Shown here in pieces: positions 1 through 6,949 of a stretch of DNA of 10,747 nt. Positions within the stretch are counted from its first letter, which is position 1. Every line of letters begins with the position of its first letter. Both the position numbers and the translations under genes were made by a program. Source of the stretch: Actinomycetes bacterium. GTDB lineage: Bacteria; Actinomycetota; Thermoleophilia; Solirubrobacterales; 70-9. Where the stretch lies: positions 1 to 10,747 of the forward strand of contig JAEZIQ010000104.1 in assembly GCA_023436605.1 (NCBI GenBank), read 5' to 3'. A model generated the notes under the pieces. That model worked only from the letters and a program-made list of their open reading frames with translations. It was not told the DNA's origin and did not search any database.

Positions 1-101
1 GAGAGCCCGGACAGGGGCCGGACGGGCGTCGGACCCTGGCCGAGCCGCAGGTGGGGGAGGGTCCGGCCCAGGGGCGGCCGCCACTGGTGGAGGTAGGGCA
101 T
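1..101 (-). CDS. Partial 5' end of a probable PLP-dependent deaminase-like enzyme
   Basis: Read on the minus strand from an ATG at 101-99, the frame stays open to the window edge (33 codons plus part of one more). Nearly every third codon position is G or C, as expected for a real gene in this genome. The peptide contains LPHLRLGQGPTPVRPLSGL. The run 'LG..PTPV.PL' resembles the N-terminus of the PLP-dependent D-cysteine desulfhydrase / 1-aminocyclopropane-1-carboxylate deaminase family, and more loosely threonine-synthase-like enzymes. The PLP lysine lies outside the window, so function is a similarity guess. No clear ribosome binding site precedes the ATG. The gene would be divergent from the small exported protein at 150, with 48 nt between the two starts. 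Confidence 0.42.
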   Translation of the reverse strand, partial: MPYLHQWRPPLGRTLPHLRLGQGPTPVRPLSGL

Positions 102-149
102 GCGGGCGATTGTGACGGTTGGCGGGACCGGCCGTAGTACTAATAAGAA

Positions 150-620
150 ATGAAGAAACTGCTCACGGCAACTTTGATCGCCCTGCTCGTCACCTGTGGC
201 ACCGCCACCGCCGACAAGGGCGACTTCGGGAATGGTGAAAACGTAGACCCGGACATCACCAGCGGTCTCGCCGCCATGCAGCTGAAAGAGGCACGGGCGA
301 AGTGGCTGGATGCGTCCGTCAGGAGTTACAGCTTCACGTCGCACCGCGGTTGCTTCTGCGCGGCACCCTTCAAGTCGAGGATCACGGTCAGGAACGGCAA
401 GGTGATCAAGGTCTCGAAGCGGCCCTGGTACGGAGCCAGGACCGTCCCGGCGATGTTCCGCATCGTTGGCCAGGCGATCAAGCGGGAGGTGGCGGTCCTC
501 GATGTCCGATACGACCCGCAGCTCGGATTCCCGAAGCGCGCCTCGATCGACTACATCGCGATGGCCGCTGACGACGAGATGTACTACCGGATCACGAAGT
601 TCAAGCGGCTCGGCTCCTGA
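150..620 (+). CDS. Small exported DUF6174-like protein
   Basis: A 156-aa protein with an N-terminal export signal: a short basic start (MKK), a hydrophobic stretch at about residues 4-16, and a likely cleavage site around residues 20-22 (ATA before DK). A Cys at 16 (LLVTC) resembles a lipobox but has Thr just before the Cys, so a Sec-secreted protein is preferred over a lipoprotein. The mature part has Trp52, then a Tyr-x-Phe segment, a Cys-x-Cys pair (C68, C70), a V-x-N-G-K-V turn at 80-85, and a YDPQLGFPKRASIDY segment near 121-135 followed by DDE. This order fits the DUF6174 family, whose role is unknown. An in-frame TAA two codons upstream fixes ATG150 as the first possible ATG. There is no Shine-Dalgarno sequence, and an AT-rich -10-like TACTAAT lies just upstream, so the mRNA could be leaderless. 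Confidence 0.8.
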   Translation: MKKLLTATLIALLVTCGTATADKGDFGNGENVDPDITSGLAAMQLKEARAKWLDASVRSYSFTSHRGCFCAAPFKSRITVRNGKVIKVSKRPWYGARTVPAMFRIVGQAIKREVAVLDVRYDPQLGFPKRASIDYIAMAADDEMYYRITKFKRLGS

Positions 621-632
621 GCTGGGTAATAA

Positions 633-670
633 TTAGCCAAAGAGCTAAGTGATCTGCTAGGTTACTTAGC
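633..670. promoter_or_regulatory. Putative ArsR-type operator/promoter of the arsR-SRPBCC operon
   Basis: Two palindromes lie directly before the repressor gene. TTAGC-N6-GCTAA spans 633-648 and is perfect in its 5-bp arms. An imperfect 15-bp palindrome GCTAGGTTACTTAGC spans 656-670. The word TTAGCC occurs at 633 and again at 666. The first element matches the TTAxCC-N4-xxxTAA layout often seen upstream of ArsR/SRPBCC operons, which suggests autorepression. A -10-like TAGGTT at 658-663 would start transcription only a few bases before the ATG at 674, and no ribosome binding site is present. A leaderless or near-leaderless transcript is therefore plausible. Promoter assignment is by eye. Confidence 0.5.
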
Positions 671-673
671 CGT

Positions 674-1009
674 ATGGCTGAGTATGTCAATGACCTGAAC
701 AAGCTGTTCCAGGCTTTGGGCGACCCTACGAGGCGCGGCGTGCTCGCCCGTCTCGCCCGCGGGCCGGCCAGCATCTCCGACCTCGCAGCGCCATTTGACA
801 TGGCCCTGCCGTCTTTCATGAAGCACATCCGCCAGCTTGAGAGTTCGGGTTGGATCACCTCCCGGAAAGCCGGGCGGGTGCGGACCTGTGAGATCGAGGC
901 GGAGCGTTTCGCGCTGGTCGAAAACTGGCTGGCCGAGCAGCGCCAGGTCTGGGAAGAACGAACGGACCGCATGGAGCGGTTCGTTCTCGAGCGAGAGGAT
1001 GAACGATGA
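674..1009 (+). CDS. ArsR-family winged-helix transcriptional repressor
   Basis: A 111-aa DNA-binding regulator. The N-terminal part has the family signature LFQALGDPTRRGVLARLARG (residues 11-30). It is followed by the helix-turn-helix at about 33-58, with the recognition helix around ALPSFMKHIRQLESSGW, and a wing near 61-75 (ITSRKAGRVRTCEI). There is no ELCVCDL-type metal site and only one Cys (C72), so metal sensing is unlikely. This is the subfamily usually encoded next to SRPBCC/AHSA1 proteins, whose ligands are mostly unknown. The C-terminal helix (84-108) is charged and probably mediates dimer contact. The stop overlaps the next start (ATGA, 1006-1009), giving translational coupling. Palindromes at 633-670 are the likely operator. 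It reads as an intact, full-length family member. Confidence 0.92.
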   Translation: MAEYVNDLNKLFQALGDPTRRGVLARLARGPASISDLAAPFDMALPSFMKHIRQLESSGWITSRKAGRVRTCEIEAERFALVENWLAEQRQVWEERTDRMERFVLEREDER

Positions 1010-1473
1010 GCAAGGAAAACCCGGATCTGGACCTGACCATTTCGAGGGTGATCAGGGCCCCACGGAGGTCGGTCTGGAACGCATGGGCGGATCCGTCAAG
1101 CCTCGAGCAGTGGTGGCTGCCGGCGCCGGCGAAGTGTCGGGTGATCAGCTTCGACCTTGAGCCGGGAGGAGCCCTGAAGACCGAGATGAGTGAGGACGGC
1201 GGCGAGTTCGTACCGCACATGGACGGCTGCTTCCTGGCGGTAGACGAGGGGAAGGAACTGGTCTTCACGACGGCCCTGACCGCAAACTGGCGTCCGGCCG
1301 CGAACCCGTTCATCACCGCCCGAATCGGGTTCGCCGATCACCCCGATGGCACCGAGTACAGCGCGCTGATCATGCACAAGGACGCGGCGGACCGGGAGCG
1401 TCACCTCGAGCTCGGCTTCGACGACGGGTGGGGCACCGTGACCCGTCAGCTCGCGGAACTGGTCGAAGCCTGA
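1006..1473 (+). CDS. SRPBCC / AHSA1-like (START-fold) domain protein
   Basis: A 155-aa cytoplasmic protein of the AHSA1/polyketide-cyclase-like SRPBCC superfamily. Hallmarks are the opening strand with an 'I.APR..VW.AW.DP..L.QWW' pattern (residues 16-37), a mid-domain 'F.LEPGG.L...M' segment (49-61), and the C-terminal helix motif 'GFDDGWGTVTRQLAELVE' (137-154), which closes the helix-grip ligand pocket. Members bind hydrophobic ligands or act as small catalysts, and the ligand here cannot be named. A good Shine-Dalgarno sequence, GAGAGGA at 993-999, lies inside the upstream repressor gene 6 nt before ATG1006. The ATGA overlap implies one transcript with the ArsR regulator, which probably senses or controls the same stimulus. 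Confidence 0.9.
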   Translation: MSKENPDLDLTISRVIRAPRRSVWNAWADPSSLEQWWLPAPAKCRVISFDLEPGGALKTEMSEDGGEFVPHMDGCFLAVDEGKELVFTTALTANWRPAANPFITARIGFADHPDGTEYSALIMHKDAADRERHLELGFDDGWGTVTRQLAELVEA

Positions 1474-1530
1474 CCGTCCTGTGGTCACCGCCACTTTCGG
1501 CCCGGACCGGGGTTTAGACTCACAGCGGTC

Positions 1531-1547
1531 CGGGTCGGTGCGACCCG
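1531..1547. repeat. Short perfect hairpin in the protease leader
   Basis: CGGGTCG-GTG-CGACCCG forms a 7-bp perfect stem with a 3-nt loop. It lies 58 nt after the SRPBCC stop and 37 nt before the protease start. There is no T-run after it, so it is not a classical rho-independent terminator. It could be a weak end for the arsR operon, a leader hairpin, or an operator. The rest of the 1474-1583 gap holds a -10-like TAGACT at 1514-1519 without a convincing -35. Confidence 0.35.
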
Positions 1548-1583
1548 TCAGCGTCAAAAATCAAACGAGGGGTCGCGGACAAG

Positions 1584-4500
1584 GTGAGGAGCAGGTCGGG
1601 GTCGAGGGCATTGGTCGGCGCTTTGGCGACGGTTTTCGCAGCGTTGGCGATCGGGCAGGGCGCCACGGCTGCGCGCGTGGATGCGGACCGGGGACTCCCG
1701 CAGACGTTCCTCCTCAAACTGGACGAGCCTTCCACCGTCCGCGTCTTTCGGCAGAACCGCAGTGACGGGTTGCGGGCGGCGCGAGCTGCTGCGCGGGACC
1801 AGAAGTCCGAGGTGGCCGACGCCCAGGACCAGGTGATCGCCGACCTTCCGGCCGACGCTGACGTGATCTACCGGACTCACGGGATCCTCGCCGGCGTCGG
1901 AGTGAACGCCACAGCCCGCGACAAGGAGACCCTCGAGCGGATCGAGGGAGTTGCCGCGGTATACCCGGTCGCCCCCAAGCGCATGGAGAACGCCTACGCG
2001 GTTCCGTTCCAGTCGGCCGCGACGGCCTGGCAGAACACGGGCTTCAGGGGCGAAGGGCAGACCATCGCGGTGATCGATTCCGGGGTTGACTACACGCACT
2101 CCGGTTTCGGCGGGCCCGGCACCGTTTTTGCCTACGAGCAAGCTCACGCAAACGAAGCGGTGGCGGCCGATCCGCTGCTCTTCCCGAACGAAAAGGTGGC
2201 CGGAATCGACCTGGTCGGTGACGGCTACAACGCCGCCAGCGGCCCCAACTACCAGCCGATTCCCCACCCCGACCCGAATCCGCTCGACTGCGGAGGTCAC
2301 GGTTCGCATGTGGCGGGCTCGGCCGCCGGCTTCGGCGTGAACGCCGACGGATCAACGTACTCGGGAACCTATGACGAGAGCACCGACTTCGACGGGATGA
2401 AGATCGGACCGGGGGTTGCCCCCGAAGCCCGTATTTTCGCGATCAAGGTGTTCGGCTGCAGCGGCAGCACCAGCGTGGTCACCCAGGCGATCGACCGGGC
2501 GGTCGACCCCAACGGCGACGGTGACCCCTCTGACCGGGCCGATGTGATCAATCTTTCCCTGGGCTCTGACTTCGGCTCGGTCCAGGACGGAGACTCGGTC
2601 GCCGCCGGCAATGCCGTCGCGATGGGGATCAGCGTGGTGGCCGCGGCCGGGAACGCGGGTGACGTCACCGACGTCACCGGCTCACCCGGTGACGAATCAC
2701 GGGTCCTCAGCGTGGCCAGCACCGTCGACGCGCAATCGAAGGTCGACGGTGCCAAAGTGACGATCGACGGCAGTCCGAGCCTTCACGCGATCACCCGTTC
2801 CGCCCGTTACAACTGGAAGACAGGCTCTGACCTGAGCGGACCCGTGGTCGAGGCGCCAGCCGGGAACGAGACCGCCTGCGCGCCATACGAGGGGACGCCG
2901 TTCACCGGCAAGGTCGTGATCGTCAAGTGGCACGACGCATCCCCTGAGTGCCCGTCGATCCAGCGTGGAGACAACCTCGCGGCAGCCGGAGCAGCCGGTT
3001 TCATTTTCGGCAGCGACTCGGAGGATTTTTCGGCCGGAATCAACGGCGATGACGAGATCCCCGGAGTACTGATGGTCGCCTCCGGGGCCGACGCGATCCG
3101 GGACGCGATCGGTGACGCTCTGGCGGTGACGATCGACGGGACCGAGGTCAACGTGGTCACCCGCAACAACCCCGATGACAACGACAAGGCTTCTTCCTTT
3201 ACCTCACGGGGTATCCACGCAGTGGGGAATGTCAAGCCGGACGTCGCCGCCGTCGGCAGCTCGATCTTTTCGGTCGCGGTCGGGGCAGGCAGCGACGGAA
3301 CCAGCAGCTCGGGCACCTCGATGGCCTCCCCGATGGTCGCCGGTCTGGCAGCCCTGGTCCGCCAGGCCAATCCGGACTGGAGCCCGCTTCAGGTCAAGGC
3401 CGGAATCATGAACACCGCGGCGCATGACCTCTTCGTTGGTGGGTCAGCCGATCCGTCCAGTGACCGGTACGGCCCGCCGCGGGTCGGCGCCGGCCGGGTC
3501 GATGCCGAAGGGGCGACGACCAACCGGGTGCTTGCCTACGACCCCTCGGGAGGGGCGGTCAGCGTTTCTTTTGGTCCGGTCGAGGCAGCTGCCCCGGTCG
3601 AACTGGCACGCGAGATCACGGTGGACAATCAATCCGACTCGACTTCCACGTTCGACGTCAGCTACGACCCGATCCACGAGGTGCCGGGAGCCGAATTCTC
3701 GGTTTCGCCCTCCCAGGTAACGGTCGACCCGGAGGGGACGGCCAAAGTCACGGTCACCCTGAAGATCGATGATCCCACCGAACTGACCAAGGCGGTCGAT
3801 CCAACCCTCGGTCGCTTCGGCAGTCAGGGCTATCCGCGCGAGACCCTGGCCGAAGCATTCGGCCGGGTCCTGCTCGAGCCGACAGATCCCGGCCTGTCCC
3901 TGCGGGTGCCGGTCTACGCCTCGCCCCGCCCGGCCTCGACCATGACCCAGCCCGAGTCGCTGCGGGTCCACCGCACCGCGGCCACCGCCGGTGGTCCGGT
4001 CCAGACCTCCAACTTCGAGCTCGCCGGTCAGGGGGTCGGAACGGACAGCGATGACAACGGCCGGGGTGACATCGATCCATACAACGACATCAAGTCGCTC
4101 GCCATCGGTTTCGAACTTCAGGCAACCAGCGGCGAAGCCCCGCAATGCGGCGGCGAGGTCCAGATCTCCTGCTGGAATCTCCCCGAGGAAAGGTACGCCG
4201 ACCTGGCCATGGTGGGGTACACCTCGGACGCACCTCTTTACGGCAATCCGGATCATTCGCTCGCTTACTTTGTGGCCTCGGTCCACGGACCGGCTGCGAT
4301 TCCCGCCGACAAGTCGTTCATCCAGTTCGACCTCGACGTCGACAGCGACGACGTTCCCGACCTCTACCTCTACAACGGCCGCATCGGTGAAGACGACACT
4401 TTCGTCTCGGTTCTCTACGACCCGGCCAGGCCCGCCGGGCAGCGGGTGATCGACCAGCAGCTCATCAACGGACGATTCGGAAACATCGATACCGCGCTTT

Positions 4501-5579
4501 ACGACAGCGACGCAATGGTGCTGCCCGTTTCGCTGGCCGAGCTCAAGGCGTACGGAGTTGACAAAGAGAACCCCCGGATCAACTACGGAGTCGAGGGATA
4601 CTCATACAGCACGCGGGACGCGATCGACCTGATCGGTGTGGACCCGGAGTCGGGCGATCTCCAGGACCCGCTCACAGCCAACCTCTACGAGCCGGGAATC
4701 CTCGTCACCGACGAGAACGGTGAAGGACCGCTGGTCGACGACCAGCCCGGCAAGGAGCTGACCGTGACCCGGAACATCGCTTCCTGGCAGGAGGACGAAG
4801 GCAAGGGCCTGATGATGCTCCACTTCCACAACAAGGTCGGTGAAAAGGCCCAGACGGTGGCGCTCAGAGGAGCCGAATCCGTGACCGAGCTGATCGTCTC
4901 GCCCGGGTCGCTGAGCGCCCGGGTCGACGCTGTCGAAGAGGGGCTGCCGGCCCCCGGCGGAAACGTCACCTTTTCGATTGGCGGCTCGGTGGTCGGGACC
5001 GTCCTGGTCGAACAGGGCGTCGCTGTGCTCGAACATGACATCCCGAAAGGTGCGACCCGGGAGATCGAAGCGGCCTACTCGGGCGACGCCGACTTTGACC
5101 CCTCCTCCGATCAGATCCTCCGTTCCGACCCGGAACTGACCGCGAAGGTGAGCAGCCGGGGCAAGAAGAACCGCTTCGGTTGGTACCGCACCCCGGTAAC
5201 GGTGACCTTCAAGTGCACGACTCACGGTTCGGATCTGACCGAGGACTGCCCCTATCCGCATCGTCTGGCTCGGGACGGCCGCGGTCAGGAGGTCCGGAGG
5301 ACGATCGTCGCCTTTGACGGGGGCGAGGCCAGCGTGAGGGTGCGCGGCATCAACATCGACCGGACCCCGCCCGTGGTGCGACTTCAGGGAATCAGGCGGG
5401 GCGCGAGCTACCCGCGGGTCAAGCGGACCCGCTGCGTGGCCCGGGACCGGACCTCGGGTGTCCTCAGGTGCCAGGTGAGCTGGGTCAGGCGGGGTAACCG
5501 CGTGACCTACCGGGCGACCGCCACCGACCGGGCGGGCAACCGCAAGGCGGTCCGGATCCGGGTGCGGATCCGGGGCTAG
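1584..5579 (+). CDS. Secreted subtilisin-like (S8) serine protease with PA insertion and beta-rich C-terminus
   Basis: A 1331-aa exported endopeptidase. The start is GTG1584, with GAGGGG at 1567-1572 as a rather distant ribosome binding site. A signal peptide (basic RSRSGSR, then a hydrophobic 9-24, cleavage near 28-30) follows directly. Residues about 40-130 look like an I9-type inhibitory propeptide. The catalytic triad is visible: D165 (AVIDSGVDY), H239 (GGHGSHVAG) and S579 (SSGTSMASP), with oxyanion-hole N357 (AAAGN). A PA domain (about 425-515, TGKVVIVKWH...GAAGFIFGS) is inserted between N357 and S579, as in the lactocepin/Vpr-like groups. Fn3-like sandwiches seem to follow (about 650-790). 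Next comes an acidic region with DxDxDD-type calcium-like loops (820-930). A Big_5-like Ig repeat lies at about 1100-1180. A Cys-paired tail follows (C1211, C1222, C1284, C1296). There is no LPxTG or terminal membrane segment, so it is probably released or loosely wall-bound. Substrate unknown. Confidence 0.95.
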   Translation: MRSRSGSRALVGALATVFAALAIGQGATAARVDADRGLPQTFLLKLDEPSTVRVFRQNRSDGLRAARAAARDQKSEVADAQDQVIADLPADADVIYRTHGILAGVGVNATARDKETLERIEGVAAVYPVAPKRMENAYAVPFQSAATAWQNTGFRGEGQTIAVIDSGVDYTHSGFGGPGTVFAYEQAHANEAVAADPLLFPNEKVAGIDLVGDGYNAASGPNYQPIPHPDPNPLDCGGHGSHVAGSAAGFGVNADGSTYSGTYDESTDFDGMKIGPGVAPEARIFAIKVFGCSGSTSVVTQAIDRAVDPNGDGDPSDRADVINLSLGSDFGSVQDGDSVAAGNAVAMGISVVAAAGNAGDVTDVTGSPGDESRVLSVASTVDAQSKVDGAKVTIDGSPSLHAITRSARYNWKTGSDLSGPVVEAPAGNETACAPYEGTPFTGKVVIVKWHDASPECPSIQRGDNLAAAGAAGFIFGSDSEDFSAGINGDDEIPGVLMVASGADAIRDAIGDALAVTIDGTEVNVVTRNNPDDNDKASSFTSRGIHAVGNVKPDVAAVGSSIFSVAVGAGSDGTSSSGTSMASPMVAGLAALVRQANPDWSPLQVKAGIMNTAAHDLFVGGSADPSSDRYGPPRVGAGRVDAEGATTNRVLAYDPSGGAVSVSFGPVEAAAPVELAREITVDNQSDSTSTFDVSYDPIHEVPGAEFSVSPSQVTVDPEGTAKVTVTLKIDDPTELTKAVDPTLGRFGSQGYPRETLAEAFGRVLLEPTDPGLSLRVPVYASPRPASTMTQPESLRVHRTAATAGGPVQTSNFELAGQGVGTDSDDNGRGDIDPYNDIKSLAIGFELQATSGEAPQCGGEVQISCWNLPEERYADLAMVGYTSDAPLYGNPDHSLAYFVASVHGPAAIPADKSFIQFDLDVDSDDVPDLYLYNGRIGEDDTFVSVLYDPARPAGQRVIDQQLINGRFGNIDTALYDSDAMVLPVSLAELKAYGVDKENPRINYGVEGYSYSTRDAIDLIGVDPESGDLQDPLTANLYEPGILVTDENGEGPLVDDQPGKELTVTRNIASWQEDEGKGLMMLHFHNKVGEKAQTVALRGAESVTELIVSPGSLSARVDAVEEGLPAPGGNVTFSIGGSVVGTVLVEQGVAVLEHDIPKGATREIEAAYSGDADFDPSSDQILRSDPELTAKVSSRGKKNRFGWYRTPVTVTFKCTTHGSDLTEDCPYPHRLARDGRGQEVRRTIVAFDGGEASVRVRGINIDRTPPVVRLQGIRRGASYPRVKRTRCVARDRTSGVLRCQVSWVRRGNRVTYRATATDRAGNRKAVRIRVRIRG

Positions 5580-6781
5580 TCCTCGAGGGTGGGAACGGCG
5601 ACGCCCTGGTCCGCGTCGATCATCGAAGCCCGCTTGATCACGCCCTCGCCGAACTTCGAACGCACGTCATCGACCGCCTGGTCGAGAGCGGAGTTGTCAC
5701 GGACCGTTCCGTCGGCCTGCGCGGTCAGGGGAAGTTCCATCTGGACGGTGTCGGCCTGGGTCAGGTTGCCCAGCGAGACACCGATCAGAGTCAGCTCTTT
5801 CTCCTCGATCTCCTCGCGCGAGGCTTCGAAGAGATCGCGAACCGCGCCGAGGATCGTTTCCGTCTCGTCGGTCGGGAAGGACAGGGTGTGGGCCCGACTG
5901 GCCCGGGAAAAGTCTCCGAAACGCAGCCCGATCGAGACCGTGCGGCAGGCCCGGCCCGCTTCACGCAGCCGGCGCGCGGTGCGATCCACGAGCGCGGCGG
6001 CCAGCGAGTCGACCTGGTCCCTGTCCCGGGATCCACGCGGAAAGGCGCTCTGGGCACCGATCGACTTGCGCCGCTCCCGGGGCCGAACCGGTCGGGTATC
6101 CCGGCCGTTGGCGAGATCGAGCAGGTGGCCCGCGGCCGATTCGCCGATCACCGAGGCAAGACGTACCCGGCTGGTCCGGGCCACGTCACCGACCGTGCGG
6201 ATTCCCATCCCGTTCAGTTTTCCGGTGGTCACCTTGCCGACTCCCCAGAGGGATTGGATCGGCAGGGGGTGGAGGAAGTCGACCTCGTTTTCGGGTTCGA
6301 CCACCAGCAGGCCATCCGGTTTTGAGGCGCCGCTCGCCACCTTGGCGAGGAACTTGGTCCGGGCCACCCCGACCGAGATCGGCAGTCCAACCTCCCGGAG
6401 GACCCGTTCCCTCAGCTTCGCGGCGATCTCGGCCGGCGTTCCCGAGATGTGTTCCATACCGCCGACCTCGAGAAAGGCCTCGTCGATCGAGATTCCCTCG
6501 ACCACCGGTGCGGTGTCGTCGAAAATCCCGTAGACCGCCTTGCTGGCCTTCGAATAGGCCTCCATCCGGGGAGCGACGACGGCAGCCTCGGGGCAGACGC
6601 GACGGGCATCCCGGCCGTTCATGGTCGTGTAGATGCCGCGCGCCTTGGCCTCGTAGCTCGCGGCGAGAACCACACCCGTGCCGACGATCACCGGCCGCCC
6701 CCGCAGCGAGGGGTCGTCGCGCTGTTCGACCGACGCGTAAAAGGCGTCCAGGTCGGCGTGGAGGATGGAAGCGGCAGCCAC
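5576..6781 (-). CDS. dinB: DNA polymerase IV (Y-family translesion polymerase)
   Basis: A 401-aa Y-family polymerase that copies damaged DNA without proofreading. The palm carries the metal-binding D10 (ILHADLDAFYASVEQ), steric-gate Tyr15, and D100/E101 (SIDEAFL). The finger region has YEAKARGIYTTM (43-54). Thumb/HhH residues GVGKVTTGKLNGMGI (180-194) and the little-finger domain (about 235-350) follow. QMELPL at 347-352 is a good beta-clamp-binding motif. A conserved-looking tail (LDQAVDDVRSKFG) ends the protein, and the length is normal. The start is GTG at 6781-6779, since no other start lies between it and the in-frame TGA upstream. A perfect LexA box lies immediately before that codon, so SOS induction is expected. 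The stop overlaps the convergent protease stop by 4 nt within CTAG. Confidence 0.96.
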   Translation of the reverse strand: MAAASILHADLDAFYASVEQRDDPSLRGRPVIVGTGVVLAASYEAKARGIYTTMNGRDARRVCPEAAVVAPRMEAYSKASKAVYGIFDDTAPVVEGISIDEAFLEVGGMEHISGTPAEIAAKLRERVLREVGLPISVGVARTKFLAKVASGASKPDGLLVVEPENEVDFLHPLPIQSLWGVGKVTTGKLNGMGIRTVGDVARTSRVRLASVIGESAAGHLLDLANGRDTRPVRPRERRKSIGAQSAFPRGSRDRDQVDSLAAALVDRTARRLREAGRACRTVSIGLRFGDFSRASRAHTLSFPTDETETILGAVRDLFEASREEIEEKELTLIGVSLGNLTQADTVQMELPLTAQADGTVRDNSALDQAVDDVRSKFGEGVIKRASMIDADQGVAVPTLED

Positions 6782-6795
6782 GAACCCATGTTCGC
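6780..6795. promoter_or_regulatory. LexA (SOS) box of dinB
   Basis: CGAAC-CCAT-GTTCG at 6781-6794 is a perfect inverted repeat. It matches the GAAC-N4-GTTC core of the LexA (Cheo-type) box of Bacillus and actinobacteria. It touches the dinB GTG codon, so bound LexA would block transcription start or early elongation of dinB. The 6950 gene starts 155 nt away in the other direction and may or may not be affected. Confidence 0.85.
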
Positions 6796-6842
6796 ATGCG
6801 GCCCTGTCGTAACCACATCACATCCCGGGTGTCGCGGTTTGA

Positions 6843-6891
6843 GTCAGTGAAATCTTAAGCCAAACTTGACGTGCGTCAGTAAAATGACGCG
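6843..6891 (+). promoter_or_regulatory. Candidate promoter/operator for the secreted-protein/sulfatase unit
   Basis: An AT-rich island lies in the gap between dinB and the 6950 gene. A -10-like TAAAAT sits at 6880-6885, and a -35-like TTGACG at 6866-6871 is an alternative that would need a later -10. TGACG-TG-CGTCA (6867-6878) is an inverted repeat, and a third TGACG half-site starts at 6885. GTCAGTgAAAT (6843) and GTCAGTaAAAT (6875) form an 11-bp near-repeat with a 32-bp offset, about three helix turns. This suggests a regulator site over the promoter, but the exact elements are not certain. Confidence 0.4.
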
Positions 6892-6937
6892 ATACGGCCA
6901 TATTTCAGATTCGGGAATCGAAACGAAGCGGAAGAGT

Positions 6938-6944
6938 GGGAGGA
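6938..6944 (+). promoter_or_regulatory. Ribosome binding site deciding the start at 6950
   Basis: GGGAGGA lies 5 nt before ATG6950, an almost ideal Shine-Dalgarno sequence. It rules in ATG6950 over an in-frame upstream TTG at 6866, which would place 28 polar residues ahead of an otherwise perfect signal peptide. Confidence 0.85.
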
Positions 6945-6949
6945 CAGGC

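Noticed and set aside
1554..2309. 251-codon open frame on the minus strand under the protease gene
   Set aside because: It is antisense to the signal peptide, propeptide and catalytic Asp region of a certain gene, has no recognisable domain, and is explained by high-GC codon bias keeping the opposite frame open.
3444..4286. 280-codon minus-strand open frame opposite the protease
   Set aside because: There is no ribosome binding site or domain, and its composition is typical of antisense high-GC frames.
5550..5578. Repeated GGATCCGG words at the end of the protease gene as a terminator or attachment site
   Set aside because: They encode the basic Arg-Ile-Arg tail with ordinary codons; no stable stem with a T-run and no integrase nearby.
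5589..6533. 314-codon plus-strand open frame opposite dinB
   Set aside because: It is Ser/Arg/Pro-rich with no motifs and mirrors the certain dinB frame; a GC-driven shadow.
6786..6821. Alternative ATG for dinB at 6789-6787
   Set aside because: It is out of frame with the polymerase by one base; the in-frame GTG at 6781 gives the normal N-terminus.
6866..6949. TTG start giving a longer version of the exported protein
   Set aside because: It would put 28 polar residues before the signal peptide; ATG6950 has a near-ideal ribosome binding site.
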